Shown here: one piece after another, positions 44,967 through 53,703 of the stretch | Layout of the letters: every line of letters begins with the position of its first letter | Numbering within the stretch: the stretch's first letter is position 1 | Source of the DNA: Paenibacillus albidus | GTDB taxonomy: Bacteria > Bacillota > Bacilli > Paenibacillales > Paenibacillaceae | NCBI RefSeq assembly: GCF_014644435.1 | Contig: NZ_BMKR01000005.1 | Location: 267,463-331,462 of the forward strand | Direction of reading: 5' to 3' | Length of the DNA: 64,000 nucleotides | The notes under the pieces: model-generated | Seen by the model: the letters and a program-made list of their open reading frames with translations, nothing else | Told to the model about the DNA's origin: nothing | Database searches by the model: none | Program-made: the position numbers and the translations under genes

Positions 44967-46545
44967 TGAACCGGAGATCCGCCAGGGCTTGCGTCTAAAA
45001 GCCGATTGGGAGGCGCTTAAGATGACTGTTGTCGGTGAAGCGGGTCATGGAACGGAAGCGCTGGAGCGGCTTCAGCAGGAGGTTGTCGATATCGTAATTA
45101 CAGATATGGACATGCCGGTGATGAACGGTGTGTCCTTTCTGGAGGATGGACACAGGCTGTATCCGCAGCTGAAGATGATCGTTATCACCGGCTACGAGGA
45201 TTTCGGCTATGCCCGGGCTGCGGTGCGTAATCAGGCCCGCGATTACCTGCTGAAGCCGGTCGCGGGGGATGAGTTAATGGCCGTACTGCACAGGGTGAAG
45301 CAGGAACTGGACGAGGAGCGCAGCGGCCAGGACAGGCGGGCTCTGACCGAGTGGCGGCTCTCCCAATACTACCGGGAGATGAAGGAGCATTTTCTGGTTC
45401 AGCTAGTAAAAGGGGAAGCAGAGAACAGTGGCGGTTATCAAGAGCGGGCCAGGCTTTTTGAGCTGGAGACATGGGAGCACTGTGGCGTTCGTTTCATCAC
45501 CGCAGGGCTGCGCGAATGGGCAGCCGGGTGCAGCCGGGAGGGGCGTACGCCGGACAAGCTGCGTCTGGCGTTTGAGCTGATGGGCAGGGAATTTGCCGCC
45601 GGGCATGCCGAAGTCTGCGAGGTTTTCCGTGATCCCGGCTACCCCGCCTTGATTCACTACATCGTACGGGATGAAGCTGTGGATGCCGCCCGATTGGCGG
45701 CGGAATTGGCGGCCTGCATCACCGGACATTTGGGCGTGGAGCCTGCCCTCGGCTGCAGCGGCCGGGTGGAGGGTTTTGAACAATGGAAAGAAGGTTTTAT
45801 GTCTGCACTGCTGGCCTGGAATCTGGCCGAAAGAATTGCCGGGGACCCGGGAGAAGAGCATCCTGAGGCAGACAACCTGCTCACCGAGGAGAGAAGCCGC
45901 GTTCTTCGCGGGGAACTGGTTCAAGGGCGGCTGGACAGCTTCGGGCTTGCGGTTCACCGGGAACTGGAGCTGGCTTTTGTGAAGTCGCAGTCCGCTTTTG
46001 TGAAGCTGATCTTTCAGCTCAATCTGCTGATCGATACGACCTTGGGCGGCTCCCCGGAAGGACGGGAAAGAGCGCAGCAGCTATGGCTGCGCCCTGAAAT
46101 GGTTCGCCGGCTGGACAACGTCGACAAAGCGCTGCGGTTCCTGCTGGAGTTGGCCGGGCAGGCCTCCAGGGGTCAGGCCGCCGGGGATGCCGACGACTCG
46201 GCGGTCGCCAAGGCCAAGCAATATATCGCCGGAAATTACATGTATGATCTCCATCTGACACAACTGGCCAAGCGGTTCAATTACAATGTCTCCTACTTCT
46301 CGGAGCTGTTCAAAACAAAGGTTGGCACAAGTTTTATTGCCTATTTGACCGAGACCCGGATGGCCCAGGCCGTTCATTTGCTGGAGAATACCACACTTGG
46401 CCTGGCGGATATTGCCGAATTGAGCGGATTCTCAAGCGCCAGCTATTTCAGCTCCACCTTCAAAAAAAGGTTCGGGCAGTCACCCTCCGACTACCGCCTC
46501 CGCCAGCCACCCGAAAAATTTGATAACACAGAGCCGAAGAAATAG
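44941..46545 (+). CDS. yesN: YesN-type response regulator with AraC HTH
   Basis: 534 residues from ATG 44941, seven bases after AGGAGG; an ATG at 44935 is too close to that site. The receiver domain has DDEPE and IVITDMDMP (phospho-Asp), the middle is the long YesN-type linker, and the C-terminal AraC HTH is LTQLAKRFNYNVSYFSELFKTKVGTSFIAYL and LADIAELSGFSSASYFSSTFKKRFGQSPSDYR. It overlaps the kinase gene by 26 bases and presumably activates the permease genes just downstream. Confidence 0.9.
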   Translation: MYRVLIVDDEPEIRQGLRLKADWEALKMTVVGEAGHGTEALERLQQEVVDIVITDMDMPVMNGVSFLEDGHRLYPQLKMIVITGYEDFGYARAAVRNQARDYLLKPVAGDELMAVLHRVKQELDEERSGQDRRALTEWRLSQYYREMKEHFLVQLVKGEAENSGGYQERARLFELETWEHCGVRFITAGLREWAAGCSREGRTPDKLRLAFELMGREFAAGHAEVCEVFRDPGYPALIHYIVRDEAVDAARLAAELAACITGHLGVEPALGCSGRVEGFEQWKEGFMSALLAWNLAERIAGDPGEEHPEADNLLTEERSRVLRGELVQGRLDSFGLAVHRELELAFVKSQSAFVKLIFQLNLLIDTTLGGSPEGRERAQQLWLRPEMVRRLDNVDKALRFLLELAGQASRGQAAGDADDSAVAKAKQYIAGNYMYDLHLTQLAKRFNYNVSYFSELFKTKVGTSFIAYLTETRMAQAVHLLENTTLGLADIAELSGFSSASYFSSTFKKRFGQSPSDYRLRQPPEKFDNTEPKK

Positions 46546-46613
46546 CATTCAAGCCGGCCGTGAACCTTTCTATAATGAGCCTATATCCAATCCAAGCAAA
46601 GGAGAAGGCGCAT

Positions 46614-47528
46614 ATGAAAATGGCTCACAGATCGGCTTTCAGGCACGGCGGCGGCACGGCTTACCTGTTCCTGCTTCCCTGGCTGATCGGCTTTTTCGGC
46701 TTAACCCTGGGCCCCATGCTGGGTTCCCTGTATCTGTCCTTGACCAAATATAATTTGCTGAACGCCCCACGGTGGCTGGGCCTCGCCAACTACAGGCAGA
46801 TTTTTACGGCCGATGATTATTTCTACCGTTCCCTGGCGGTGACGTTCAAGTATGTGCTGTTCTCGGTGCCGCTCAAAATGATCTTTGCCCTGCTGGTCGC
46901 ATTGGCTCTGAACAAAGGCATCCGGCTGCTGGGTATCTACCGGACGGTCTATTACATTCCCTCCTTACTGGGGGGGAGTGTGGCCATCGCCATTGTCTGG
47001 CGGCAGATCTTTGCCGGCGACGGGCTGGTGAACCATTTCCTCGGCCTATTCGGAATTGAAGGACCGGCCTGGATATCCCATCCGAGCTACATTCTCTCCA
47101 CGATTGTCACCTTGTCCGTCTGGCAGTTTGGCTCCGCGATGGTCATCTTTCTGGCCGGGATCAAGCAGATTCCCGCCGATCTGTATGAAGCGTCCCAGGT
47201 GGATGGGGCGAACAAGCTGCGGCAGTTCTTCAAGATTACCCTGCCGATGTTGTCCCCGGTTATTTTTTTTAACCTGGTCATGGGCATTATCAATTCGTTC
47301 CAGGTGTTCACCCCGGGGTATGTGATTGGCGACGGCCGCGGCGGTCCGGTCAACTCCACGCTGTTCTATACGCTGTACCTCTATCTGAAAGGGTTCTCAT
47401 TCTTCGACATGGGCTATGCGGCAGCGTTGGCCTGGATCATGCTGATTATCATTGGCGGTTTCACATCGATCGTGTTTGTGACCTCGAAATTCTGGGTCTT
47501 CTACGGTGACGGAAGGGAGGGGAAGTGA
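46614..47528 (+). CDS. Sugar ABC transporter permease (MsmF/UgpA type)
   Basis: 304 residues from ATG 46614 after AAAGGAGAAGG. Six helices (YLFLLPWLIGFFGLTLGPMLGSLYLS first) and EAA motif DLYEASQVDGANKLRQFFKITLPML. First of a permease pair in the CUT1 subfamily. No ATPase gene lies in the operon, so a shared MsmX-type ATPase is expected. The neighbouring glycosidases imply import of plant cell-wall oligosaccharides. Confidence 0.9.
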   Translation: MKMAHRSAFRHGGGTAYLFLLPWLIGFFGLTLGPMLGSLYLSLTKYNLLNAPRWLGLANYRQIFTADDYFYRSLAVTFKYVLFSVPLKMIFALLVALALNKGIRLLGIYRTVYYIPSLLGGSVAIAIVWRQIFAGDGLVNHFLGLFGIEGPAWISHPSYILSTIVTLSVWQFGSAMVIFLAGIKQIPADLYEASQVDGANKLRQFFKITLPMLSPVIFFNLVMGIINSFQVFTPGYVIGDGRGGPVNSTLFYTLYLYLKGFSFFDMGYAAALAWIMLIIIGGFTSIVFVTSKFWVFYGDGREGK

Positions 47529-47531
47529 CGG

Positions 47532-48371
47532 ATGGCGAACCGGCCCAACCTCTTCAAGGCAGGCAAACACCTGCTAATTATCGCCTGCGGCCTGCTGATG
47601 CTTTATCCAGTGATGTGGCTGCTGGCCAGCTCTTTTAAGCCCAATAATCTGATCTTCGCAAGCTCCGGGCTGTGGCCCAAGACCTTTACCCTGGACAATT
47701 ATGTGAATGGGTGGAAGGGGCTGCAGGGCATTACTTTCAGCCGTTTTTTTCTGAATTCCGCTGTGATCTCCGTGCTGTCGGTAATTGGCAATATCCTGAC
47801 CTGCTCGCTGGCCGCCTACGCATTTGCCCGGCTGGAATTCCGCTTCAAAAGTGTGCTGTTTGCCTGCATGCTCGTGACGATTATGCTGCCTTACCACGTG
47901 CTCCTGATCCCGCAATATATTATTTTCAGCAAGCTGGACTGGATCAACACGTATTTGCCGCTGATTGTGCCCAAGTGGCTGGCGCATGACTCCTTTTTCA
48001 TTCTGCTGATGATCCAGTTCATCCGCGGCATCCCGCGCGAGCTGGATGAGAGTGCGACCATTGACGGCTGCGGCTCCGGCCAGCTCTACTTCCGCATTAT
48101 CATTCCGTTGCTGGTTCCGGCGCTGATCACGACAGCGATCTTCACGTTTATCTGGACATGGGATGATTTCTTCAGCCAGATGATCTATTTGAGCGAGATC
48201 AAGCTGTTTACGGTGCAGCTCGGCATCCGTTCGTTGTATGACCCTTCCGGCGATTCCGACTGGGGAGCTCTGCTGGCGATGTCGGTACTTTCACTGGTGC
48301 CGATTATGACCATCTTTCTGCTGTTTCAGAAGCATTTTCTCGAAGGAATTGCGACCACAGGCCTGAAATGA
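47532..48371 (+). CDS. Sugar ABC transporter permease (MsmG/UgpE type)
   Basis: 279 residues starting three bases after the first permease stop. Six helices, EAA motif ELDESATIDGCGSGQLYFRIIIPLL, and the C-terminal LFQKHFLEGIATTGLK that ends most CUT1 second permeases. It forms the membrane channel with the preceding protein. Confidence 0.9.
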   Translation: MANRPNLFKAGKHLLIIACGLLMLYPVMWLLASSFKPNNLIFASSGLWPKTFTLDNYVNGWKGLQGITFSRFFLNSAVISVLSVIGNILTCSLAAYAFARLEFRFKSVLFACMLVTIMLPYHVLLIPQYIIFSKLDWINTYLPLIVPKWLAHDSFFILLMIQFIRGIPRELDESATIDGCGSGQLYFRIIIPLLVPALITTAIFTFIWTWDDFFSQMIYLSEIKLFTVQLGIRSLYDPSGDSDWGALLAMSVLSLVPIMTIFLLFQKHFLEGIATTGLK

Positions 48372-48413
48372 GACCTGCAAGCGATTACACCATATCATGG
48401 GAGGTTAGTCTGA

Positions 48414-49736
48414 ATGAGAAGACATTTAGGGGTAGGCATGATGGCTTTGCTGCTGGCTGGAACGACCGCATGCTCCGGCGGGAGCGGAAATAAGGAGAAT
48501 GCAGGGGCAGCGGGCGGCGGTCCGGAAACATCCGTGGATCAGGTTGAGCTGCGCATCATGTGGTGGGGCGACCAGAAACGGGCAGACCGTACCAATGAGG
48601 CGCTGCGCAAATTTGAGGAGAAACATCCGCACATCAAGGTGATAGGGGAGTTTGCTCCCAGCTCCGGTTACTTTGATAAGCTGAATACCCAGCTGGCCTC
48701 GGGGACGGCGCCCGATGTGTTTTTTCTCGGCGGCAATGTCATAGATTATTCGGAAAAAGGAGTGCTGCTCGATTTGCAGCCTTATGTTGACAAAGAGCTG
48801 AAGCTTGCCGATATGGACAAGGCGATGGTGGAATACGGCACACTGGACGGCAAGCTTGTCCATATTTCCGCCGGAGCGAATGCCCGGGGCATGGCCATCA
48901 ACACGGAATTATTCAAAAAAGCCGGGGTCCCGGTTCCGGCCGATGGCTGGACCTGGGAAGAATACAGCCGGATCAGCCAAGAGATCTCGAAGAAGCTGGG
49001 CAAAGGCTATTATGGCACCTACAACTTCACCGTAGAAGGGATGGATATTTACCTGAAGCAAAGAGGCAAGCAGCTCTACGACATGGGGCAAGGTAAGCTG
49101 AGCTTTGAAGAGCAGGATGCTGTGGACTGGTTCAATTACTGGAACGACATGTATAAAAAAGGCGGCATTGTAACTCCAGACCTGCAGGTATCCAATCCGC
49201 CGGGAGATACCAGCAAATCGCTGCTCGTCACCGGCAAGGTGGCCATGAGCCTGATTCCCTCGAATCAATTCACTGCCCATCAGAACCTGATTCAGGACAC
49301 CTTGACCATGGTTCAGGTGCCGCGCGGTCCAAAAGGAACAGGGGTTGTTTTTGAATCCAGCCAAGGATTGTCCGGTTATGCGAAGACCGAGCATCCGAAG
49401 GAAGTTGCCACACTGATGAATTACTGGGTCAACGATCCCGATGCCGCCCGTATTCTAGGCAGTGACCGCGGCGTTCCCGTTACTTCCAAGATGCGCGAGC
49501 TGCTGATGTTGGATGCCTCTGCGCAGGAGCAGATCGTCTATGACTACACCAACCGTGTGTCTGAGGCGACGCTTAAGGAGCCTTTTGCCGTAAGCTACAA
49601 CCCGCCGAACTTTACGGAATTCTCCAAGCTGGCGGAGACAGCGGTGCAGGAAATAGGGTTTGGTCAAAAAAGCGTGGAGCAGGGGGTAGCGGATTTCTAT
49701 AACGGCGCGCTGCAAATTTTCGGCAGCACCCCTTAA
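48414..49736 (+). CDS. Sugar-binding lipoprotein of the ABC transporter
   Basis: 440 residues, with lipobox Cys20 after a short signal (AGTTAC). The binding-protein class is UgpB/MalE-like: ELRIMWWGDQKRADRTNEALRKFEEKHPHIKVIGEF, LASGTAPDVFFLGG and GYAKTEHPKEVATLMNYWVNDPDAARIL. It captures an oligosaccharide outside the membrane for the two permeases upstream. The ligand is unknown. Confidence 0.9.
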   Translation: MRRHLGVGMMALLLAGTTACSGGSGNKENAGAAGGGPETSVDQVELRIMWWGDQKRADRTNEALRKFEEKHPHIKVIGEFAPSSGYFDKLNTQLASGTAPDVFFLGGNVIDYSEKGVLLDLQPYVDKELKLADMDKAMVEYGTLDGKLVHISAGANARGMAINTELFKKAGVPVPADGWTWEEYSRISQEISKKLGKGYYGTYNFTVEGMDIYLKQRGKQLYDMGQGKLSFEEQDAVDWFNYWNDMYKKGGIVTPDLQVSNPPGDTSKSLLVTGKVAMSLIPSNQFTAHQNLIQDTLTMVQVPRGPKGTGVVFESSQGLSGYAKTEHPKEVATLMNYWVNDPDAARILGSDRGVPVTSKMRELLMLDASAQEQIVYDYTNRVSEATLKEPFAVSYNPPNFTEFSKLAETAVQEIGFGQKSVEQGVADFYNGALQIFGSTP

Positions 49737-49759
49737 ACGGAGCATAAGGAGATGAGGAA

Positions 49760-51412
49760 ATGGACCATGAACGGCTGATGAGGCTACGGGAGTTATCCCC
49801 CGAAGATCGGCTGGGGATGCTGAAGAAACCGTCGGATTACCTTGCACTTGCGGAGTGGAAGTCGTCCGGGGTCAAATTTACCGCCTCTTCGGGCAGGCTG
49901 GAAGCCGTTTACTACTCAGCCTTGCACAAGCTTATGGACTGTATAGTGCCCGCTGATTCCGGAGAGGCTCCGGTGCTTCATGAGGGAGGTGTTTACCCGG
50001 GCTGCTGGCTGGAGAGCACGGGGACGATCAGTGCCGAACTTTTGTCCCGCTTCCTGCCCGGAGTGGCCGGTTCTACCTTCAGCCTGTTCGCAGAGCATCA
50101 GCGGGAGGATGGGCTGCTGCCCTATAAAGTCACACAGGCAGGCCCGGCTTTCCGGCAGATTCAGATGGTCACCCCACTGGCCCGGAGTGTCTGGAATCAC
50201 TATGAACAGCAGGGGGGCAACCAGGCGTTCCTCCGCCGGATGTACGAAGCAATGGGACGGTTTGACACTTGGCTCTCCCTCCACCGGAATACGCGCGGGA
50301 GCGGCTGCGTGGAAGCTTTCTGCACCTTTGACACCGGACATGACCTGTCTCCGCGTTTTTGGCATGTGCCTGATACGGCGCATATGGAGGATGCGGCCCA
50401 GTGTGATCCGGATTCGCCGATCCTGCCCTTTCTGGCCCCGGATTTAACAGCCAATGTCTATTGCCAGCGGCTGTATCTGGCGAAGATCGCCGAGGAGCTG
50501 GGAGAGGATGGCTGCGTCTGGCTGGCGAAAGCAGCAGCGAGCCGGGCCAGCCTGTTCCAGTCCTGCTTCGATGAAGAGGATCACTTCTTCTATGACCGTG
50601 ACCGAACCGGCCGCTTTGTGCGTGTACAATCGGATGTGTTGCTGCGCGTGCTGGCCTGTGAAGTAGGGGACCGCGAATTTTTTGATGTTATGCTGAGGCG
50701 GTATCTGCTGAATACCCGTAAATTTTTTGCCAAATATCCCTTTACGTCCCTGGCCATGGATGATCCCAGGTTCGACCCCTTCTCCAGTTACAACAGCTGG
50801 GGCGGGGCTTCCAACTTCCTGAGTCTAATCCGCGCCCCGCATGCTTTTGAGCATCATGGCCGTTATGTGGAATTGACCTGGGTGATCCAGCCGATCCTCG
50901 GGGCGTTGTCCCGGATGAGCCGGTTCGGACAATGCTTGAGTCCATGGACGGGAGAAGAAGGGTATACAGAGACTTATTCCCCGGCTATTCTTTGCCTGTT
51001 GGATTATGTGGAACGGCTATGCGGCATTCTGCCTGTGGCTGGCGGGGAGCTCTGGTTCACCGGATTGCTTCCCTATCCCATGGATAACGGAGAGGCAGCA
51101 GCGGAGGAGACGGAATATGCGCGGACGGTGGATGGCCATGCGTATGAGCTGCTTACAACACGGGAGAGGGCGGTCATCTGCCGGAACGGTGAGGAGTATC
51201 TGAGCTTTCCTTTTGGCGTACGTGTTGTAACGGACCGGGCGGGCAGGTTGCTCAAGCTGATCGGGATGAGCAGCCGGACGATTGAGGGAAGCATCTGGTA
51301 TGAGGGCAAGCAGATAGCTTTCGCAGTCAAAGGCAATGAACAGCTAGCTTACAACAACGGGGCTATGACCAGCATCAGCGATATAGGTGTCATTGTGCCG
51401 GAATACTGCTAG
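49760..51412 (+). CDS. (alpha/alpha)6-barrel glycoside hydrolase-like protein
   Basis: 550 residues, with no signal peptide. Helical-barrel features: GGVYPGCWLESTGTISAELLSRFLPGV, FDTGHDLSPRFW, DLTANVYCQRLYLAKIAEELGE and FSSYNSWGGASNFLSLIRAPHAFEHHGRYVELTWV. This outline is that of MGH1/trehalase/GH63-like hydrolases; conserved acids are the Asp in FDTGHD and a Glu in YTETYSP, but I cannot assign the catalytic pair. It probably trims the imported oligosaccharide in the cytoplasm. It is cotranscribed with the transporter (23-base gap). Confidence 0.7.
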   Translation: MDHERLMRLRELSPEDRLGMLKKPSDYLALAEWKSSGVKFTASSGRLEAVYYSALHKLMDCIVPADSGEAPVLHEGGVYPGCWLESTGTISAELLSRFLPGVAGSTFSLFAEHQREDGLLPYKVTQAGPAFRQIQMVTPLARSVWNHYEQQGGNQAFLRRMYEAMGRFDTWLSLHRNTRGSGCVEAFCTFDTGHDLSPRFWHVPDTAHMEDAAQCDPDSPILPFLAPDLTANVYCQRLYLAKIAEELGEDGCVWLAKAAASRASLFQSCFDEEDHFFYDRDRTGRFVRVQSDVLLRVLACEVGDREFFDVMLRRYLLNTRKFFAKYPFTSLAMDDPRFDPFSSYNSWGGASNFLSLIRAPHAFEHHGRYVELTWVIQPILGALSRMSRFGQCLSPWTGEEGYTETYSPAILCLLDYVERLCGILPVAGGELWFTGLLPYPMDNGEAAAEETEYARTVDGHAYELLTTRERAVICRNGEEYLSFPFGVRVVTDRAGRLLKLIGMSSRTIEGSIWYEGKQIAFAVKGNEQLAYNNGAMTSISDIGVIVPEYC

Positions 51413-51513
51413 ATAGATTGAACCAGAACATTACAGCGGCCGGAAGTCCAAACATTCACCGCAGTTACGACCAAGACCTATACTTTGAAAAAACTCAAGA
51501 AAGGGGAATAGGG

Positions 51514-52401
51514 ATGATTAAGAATGTCAGCCTGCAGATCCGGGACCCGTTTGTGCTGCCGGTGAAGCGTGAAGGGCTCTATTATTTATTCGGCAGTACC
51601 GACAGCAATATCTGGGGCCGGGGAACAGGATTCGATGTCTATACGGGTACGGATTTGGAACATTGTGAAGGGCCGTTTGCGGCCTTTCGCCCCGGACCGG
51701 ATTTCTATGCGGAGAAGAACTTCTGGGCGCCGGAGGTATATGAATACAACGGGCGTTATTTCATGTTCGCTACCTTCCGCCGCAAGGACAATGAGCTGCT
51801 GGGGACCGCAGTTCTGACGGCAGCACATCCGCTCGGCCCGTTCCTGCCGCATAGTGAAGGTCCGGTAACCCCTGTAGAATGGAGCTCGCTTGACGGGACC
51901 CTGTATGTGGATGAACAGCAGCAGCCGTGGATGATATTCTGCCATGAATGGCAGCAGACCGGGGACGGGGAGATCTGCGCCATGCGTCTTTCCGGAGATT
52001 TGCGGCAGGCCGCAGACAAGCCGGTTGTTCTGTTCCGGGGTTCGGAAGCACCTTGGACGACACCTTACAGTTCTATCAAATATCAGGGACAGGAGAATTA
52101 TGTGACGGATGGTCCCTTTCTGTTCCAGGCAGACGATGGCACTCTTTATCTATTGTGGGCGAGCTTCATCCACAATACTTATGCCCTTGGCATCGCACAT
52201 TCGGAGGGCGGAGGGATTGCGGGGCCGTGGATACACCAGGAACAGCCGCTTTTTCATCAAGACGGTGGACATGGCATGGTCTTCAAGACATTTGAGAACA
52301 AGTTTATGCTGGCCGTCCATTCACCCAATCAGACGCCGGACGAACGTCCTTTTTTTCTGGAGTTCATCGAAGAGAAGGGTGAATGGAAGACAGCGGAGTA
52401 G
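51514..52401 (+). CDS. Glycoside hydrolase, GH43-like five-bladed beta-propeller
   Basis: 295 residues from ATG 51514; the frame runs back to 51418 without a good start. GH43 positions: general base Asp11 in IRDPFVLP, WAPEVYEYNGRYFMF, the pKa-modulating Asp127 in SLDGTLYVDE, and Asp199 in VTDGPFLF, where most GH43 enzymes have the acid Glu. The Glu-to-Asp change is seen in some related subfamilies, so it may be natural. Substrates are arabino- or xylo-oligosaccharides. It is the last gene of the YesMN-controlled operon and has no signal peptide. Confidence 0.75.
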   Translation: MIKNVSLQIRDPFVLPVKREGLYYLFGSTDSNIWGRGTGFDVYTGTDLEHCEGPFAAFRPGPDFYAEKNFWAPEVYEYNGRYFMFATFRRKDNELLGTAVLTAAHPLGPFLPHSEGPVTPVEWSSLDGTLYVDEQQQPWMIFCHEWQQTGDGEICAMRLSGDLRQAADKPVVLFRGSEAPWTTPYSSIKYQGQENYVTDGPFLFQADDGTLYLLWASFIHNTYALGIAHSEGGGIAGPWIHQEQPLFHQDGGHGMVFKTFENKFMLAVHSPNQTPDERPFFLEFIEEKGEWKTAE

Positions 52402-52500
52402 AGAAATCAATTGAAAAGAGTTTGTATAAGAAATCGCAAGAGAAAGTGCATTGAATTGCAGAACGCTCATGCGCTATGATTGTCGTTGTAATCATTCTAG

Positions 52501-52515
52501 TGATAATGATTATCA
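52501..52515 (+). promoter_or_regulatory. Fur box of the siderophore-binding gene
   Basis: TGATAATGATTATCA is a perfect 7-1-7 Bacillus Fur box, 30 bases before the start codon. The gene should be switched on when iron is scarce. Confidence 0.9.
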
Positions 52516-52544
52516 ACGATAAACAGGCAGGAGTGGGGATCAAG

Positions 52545-53555
52545 ATGTATAGATGGGGTAGAAAGATGGCCGGAACGGCGTTAATCCTGGGGATGATGAT
52601 GGGAATTGTTGCATGCGGTGCCAATAGCCCTTCATCCCCGGAAGCAGCGGGACAAGGCAATGCAGCGAACGCCTTGCCAAGTGCAGCACCGGGGAGTACA
52701 GCAAAAAGTGATAAAGAAAGTGCTACCCGTATCGTAACGGACGAGTTCGGTGAGGTGGAAATTCCGGCGCATCCACAGCGTGTAGCAGGTATGTATCTGG
52801 AGGATTATCTCACGGCACTGGGGGTTACGCCGGTTGTGCAGTGGTATCATCCGAGCTGGGGCAAGCAGGATTATCTGAATCTTTCGGTCCCGCAATTCGA
52901 TATCACCGGCAGTCTGGAGGCTTTGCTGGACCAGAATCCCGATCTCATTATCGTGGATGGTGCAGTGGATGCGGCCAAATATGAGCTCTATTCCAAAATT
53001 GCTCCAACGTACCGGTTGAAAGAAAACATTCTCCAGGATTCTACCGAAATTCTGAAGGCAGTGGCGGATGTGATGAATATTCCGGACAAAGCGGACTCCG
53101 TACTGGCCGAATATGAACAAAAGGCAGCGGACGGAAAAGCGAAGCTGCAGCAGGCCGTCGGGCAAGAGAAGGTGGCGGTATTGCGGCTGAATGTAGCGGA
53201 TAAATCCATTGCACTTTTTGGTGTCAAGAACAGACTTACCGGATTAATCTACGACCAGTTCGGGCTTGAGCCTATTCCCATGGCCGCCGAGATGACTGAA
53301 TACCAGTCCGCCCTCTCAGAGGAAGTGGTGCCTGAGCTTGCGGCAGACCATATTATTGTTTTTCCGGCCAATGGAACCTGGGAAGACCCGGAGAATCAGG
53401 AAGCCTACAAAACGCTGGAAGGTCCGCTCTGGAAGAACATCCCGGCGATCCAAAACGGCAATGTGTACAAAATGGAACGCTCCCACTGGCAATCGGGCGC
53501 CATTACGGCTAACTCCATGAAGCTGGATGATCTGCTCAAATATATGGTGAAATAA
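52545..53555 (+). CDS. Iron-siderophore-binding lipoprotein (FecB/FeuA class)
   Basis: 336 residues from ATG 52545 behind CAGGAG; the frame extends upstream into the Fur box. Lipobox IVACG (Cys24), a Ser/Ala-rich linker, then a TroA-like class III binding fold: RIVTDEFGEVEIPAHPQRVAGMYLEDYLTALGVTPV, NPDLIIVDG, and the closing SPLWKNIPAIQNG-type segment (GPLWKNIPAIQNGNVYKM). It binds a ferric siderophore outside the cell. No permease or ATPase gene is adjacent, so it must use a transporter encoded elsewhere. Confidence 0.9.
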   Translation: MYRWGRKMAGTALILGMMMGIVACGANSPSSPEAAGQGNAANALPSAAPGSTAKSDKESATRIVTDEFGEVEIPAHPQRVAGMYLEDYLTALGVTPVVQWYHPSWGKQDYLNLSVPQFDITGSLEALLDQNPDLIIVDGAVDAAKYELYSKIAPTYRLKENILQDSTEILKAVADVMNIPDKADSVLAEYEQKAADGKAKLQQAVGQEKVAVLRLNVADKSIALFGVKNRLTGLIYDQFGLEPIPMAAEMTEYQSALSEEVVPELAADHIIVFPANGTWEDPENQEAYKTLEGPLWKNIPAIQNGNVYKMERSHWQSGAITANSMKLDDLLKYMVK

Positions 53556-53557
53556 CA

Positions 53558-53610
53558 ACGAAGCAAACGAAGAACATACGAAGGACACACGAAGGACATA
53601 CGAAGAACAA
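53558..53610 (+). repeat. 11-bp tandem repeat after the binding-protein gene
   Basis: Four units of ACGAAGRACAY/C (53567, 53578, 53589, 53600) preceded by a shorter 9-base unit at 53558. The repeat starts just past the stop codon and abuts the terminator. Confidence 0.8.
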
Positions 53611-53612
53611 AT

Positions 53613-53654
53613 AAAGAAAGCAACTCAACTACGGTTGATTGGCTTTCTTTTTTG
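53613..53654 (+). terminator. Terminator between the binding protein and Btr-like genes
   Basis: AAAGAAAGC (53613-53621) pairs with GCTTTCTTT (53642-53650), with inner TCAAC/GTTGA, followed by T-rich sequence. Confidence 0.75.
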
Positions 53655-53671
53655 TTTTACACTGTAAACAG

Positions 53672-53686
53672 TGAAAATCATTCTCA
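53672..53686 (+). promoter_or_regulatory. Fur box of the Btr-like regulator
   Basis: TGAAAATCATTCTCA matches the 7-1-7 Fur box at 13 of 15 positions. It lies 18 bases before the start codon, overlapping the likely promoter. Confidence 0.65.
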
Positions 53687-53703
53687 ATTAGGAGGGGAGC
53701 CGG

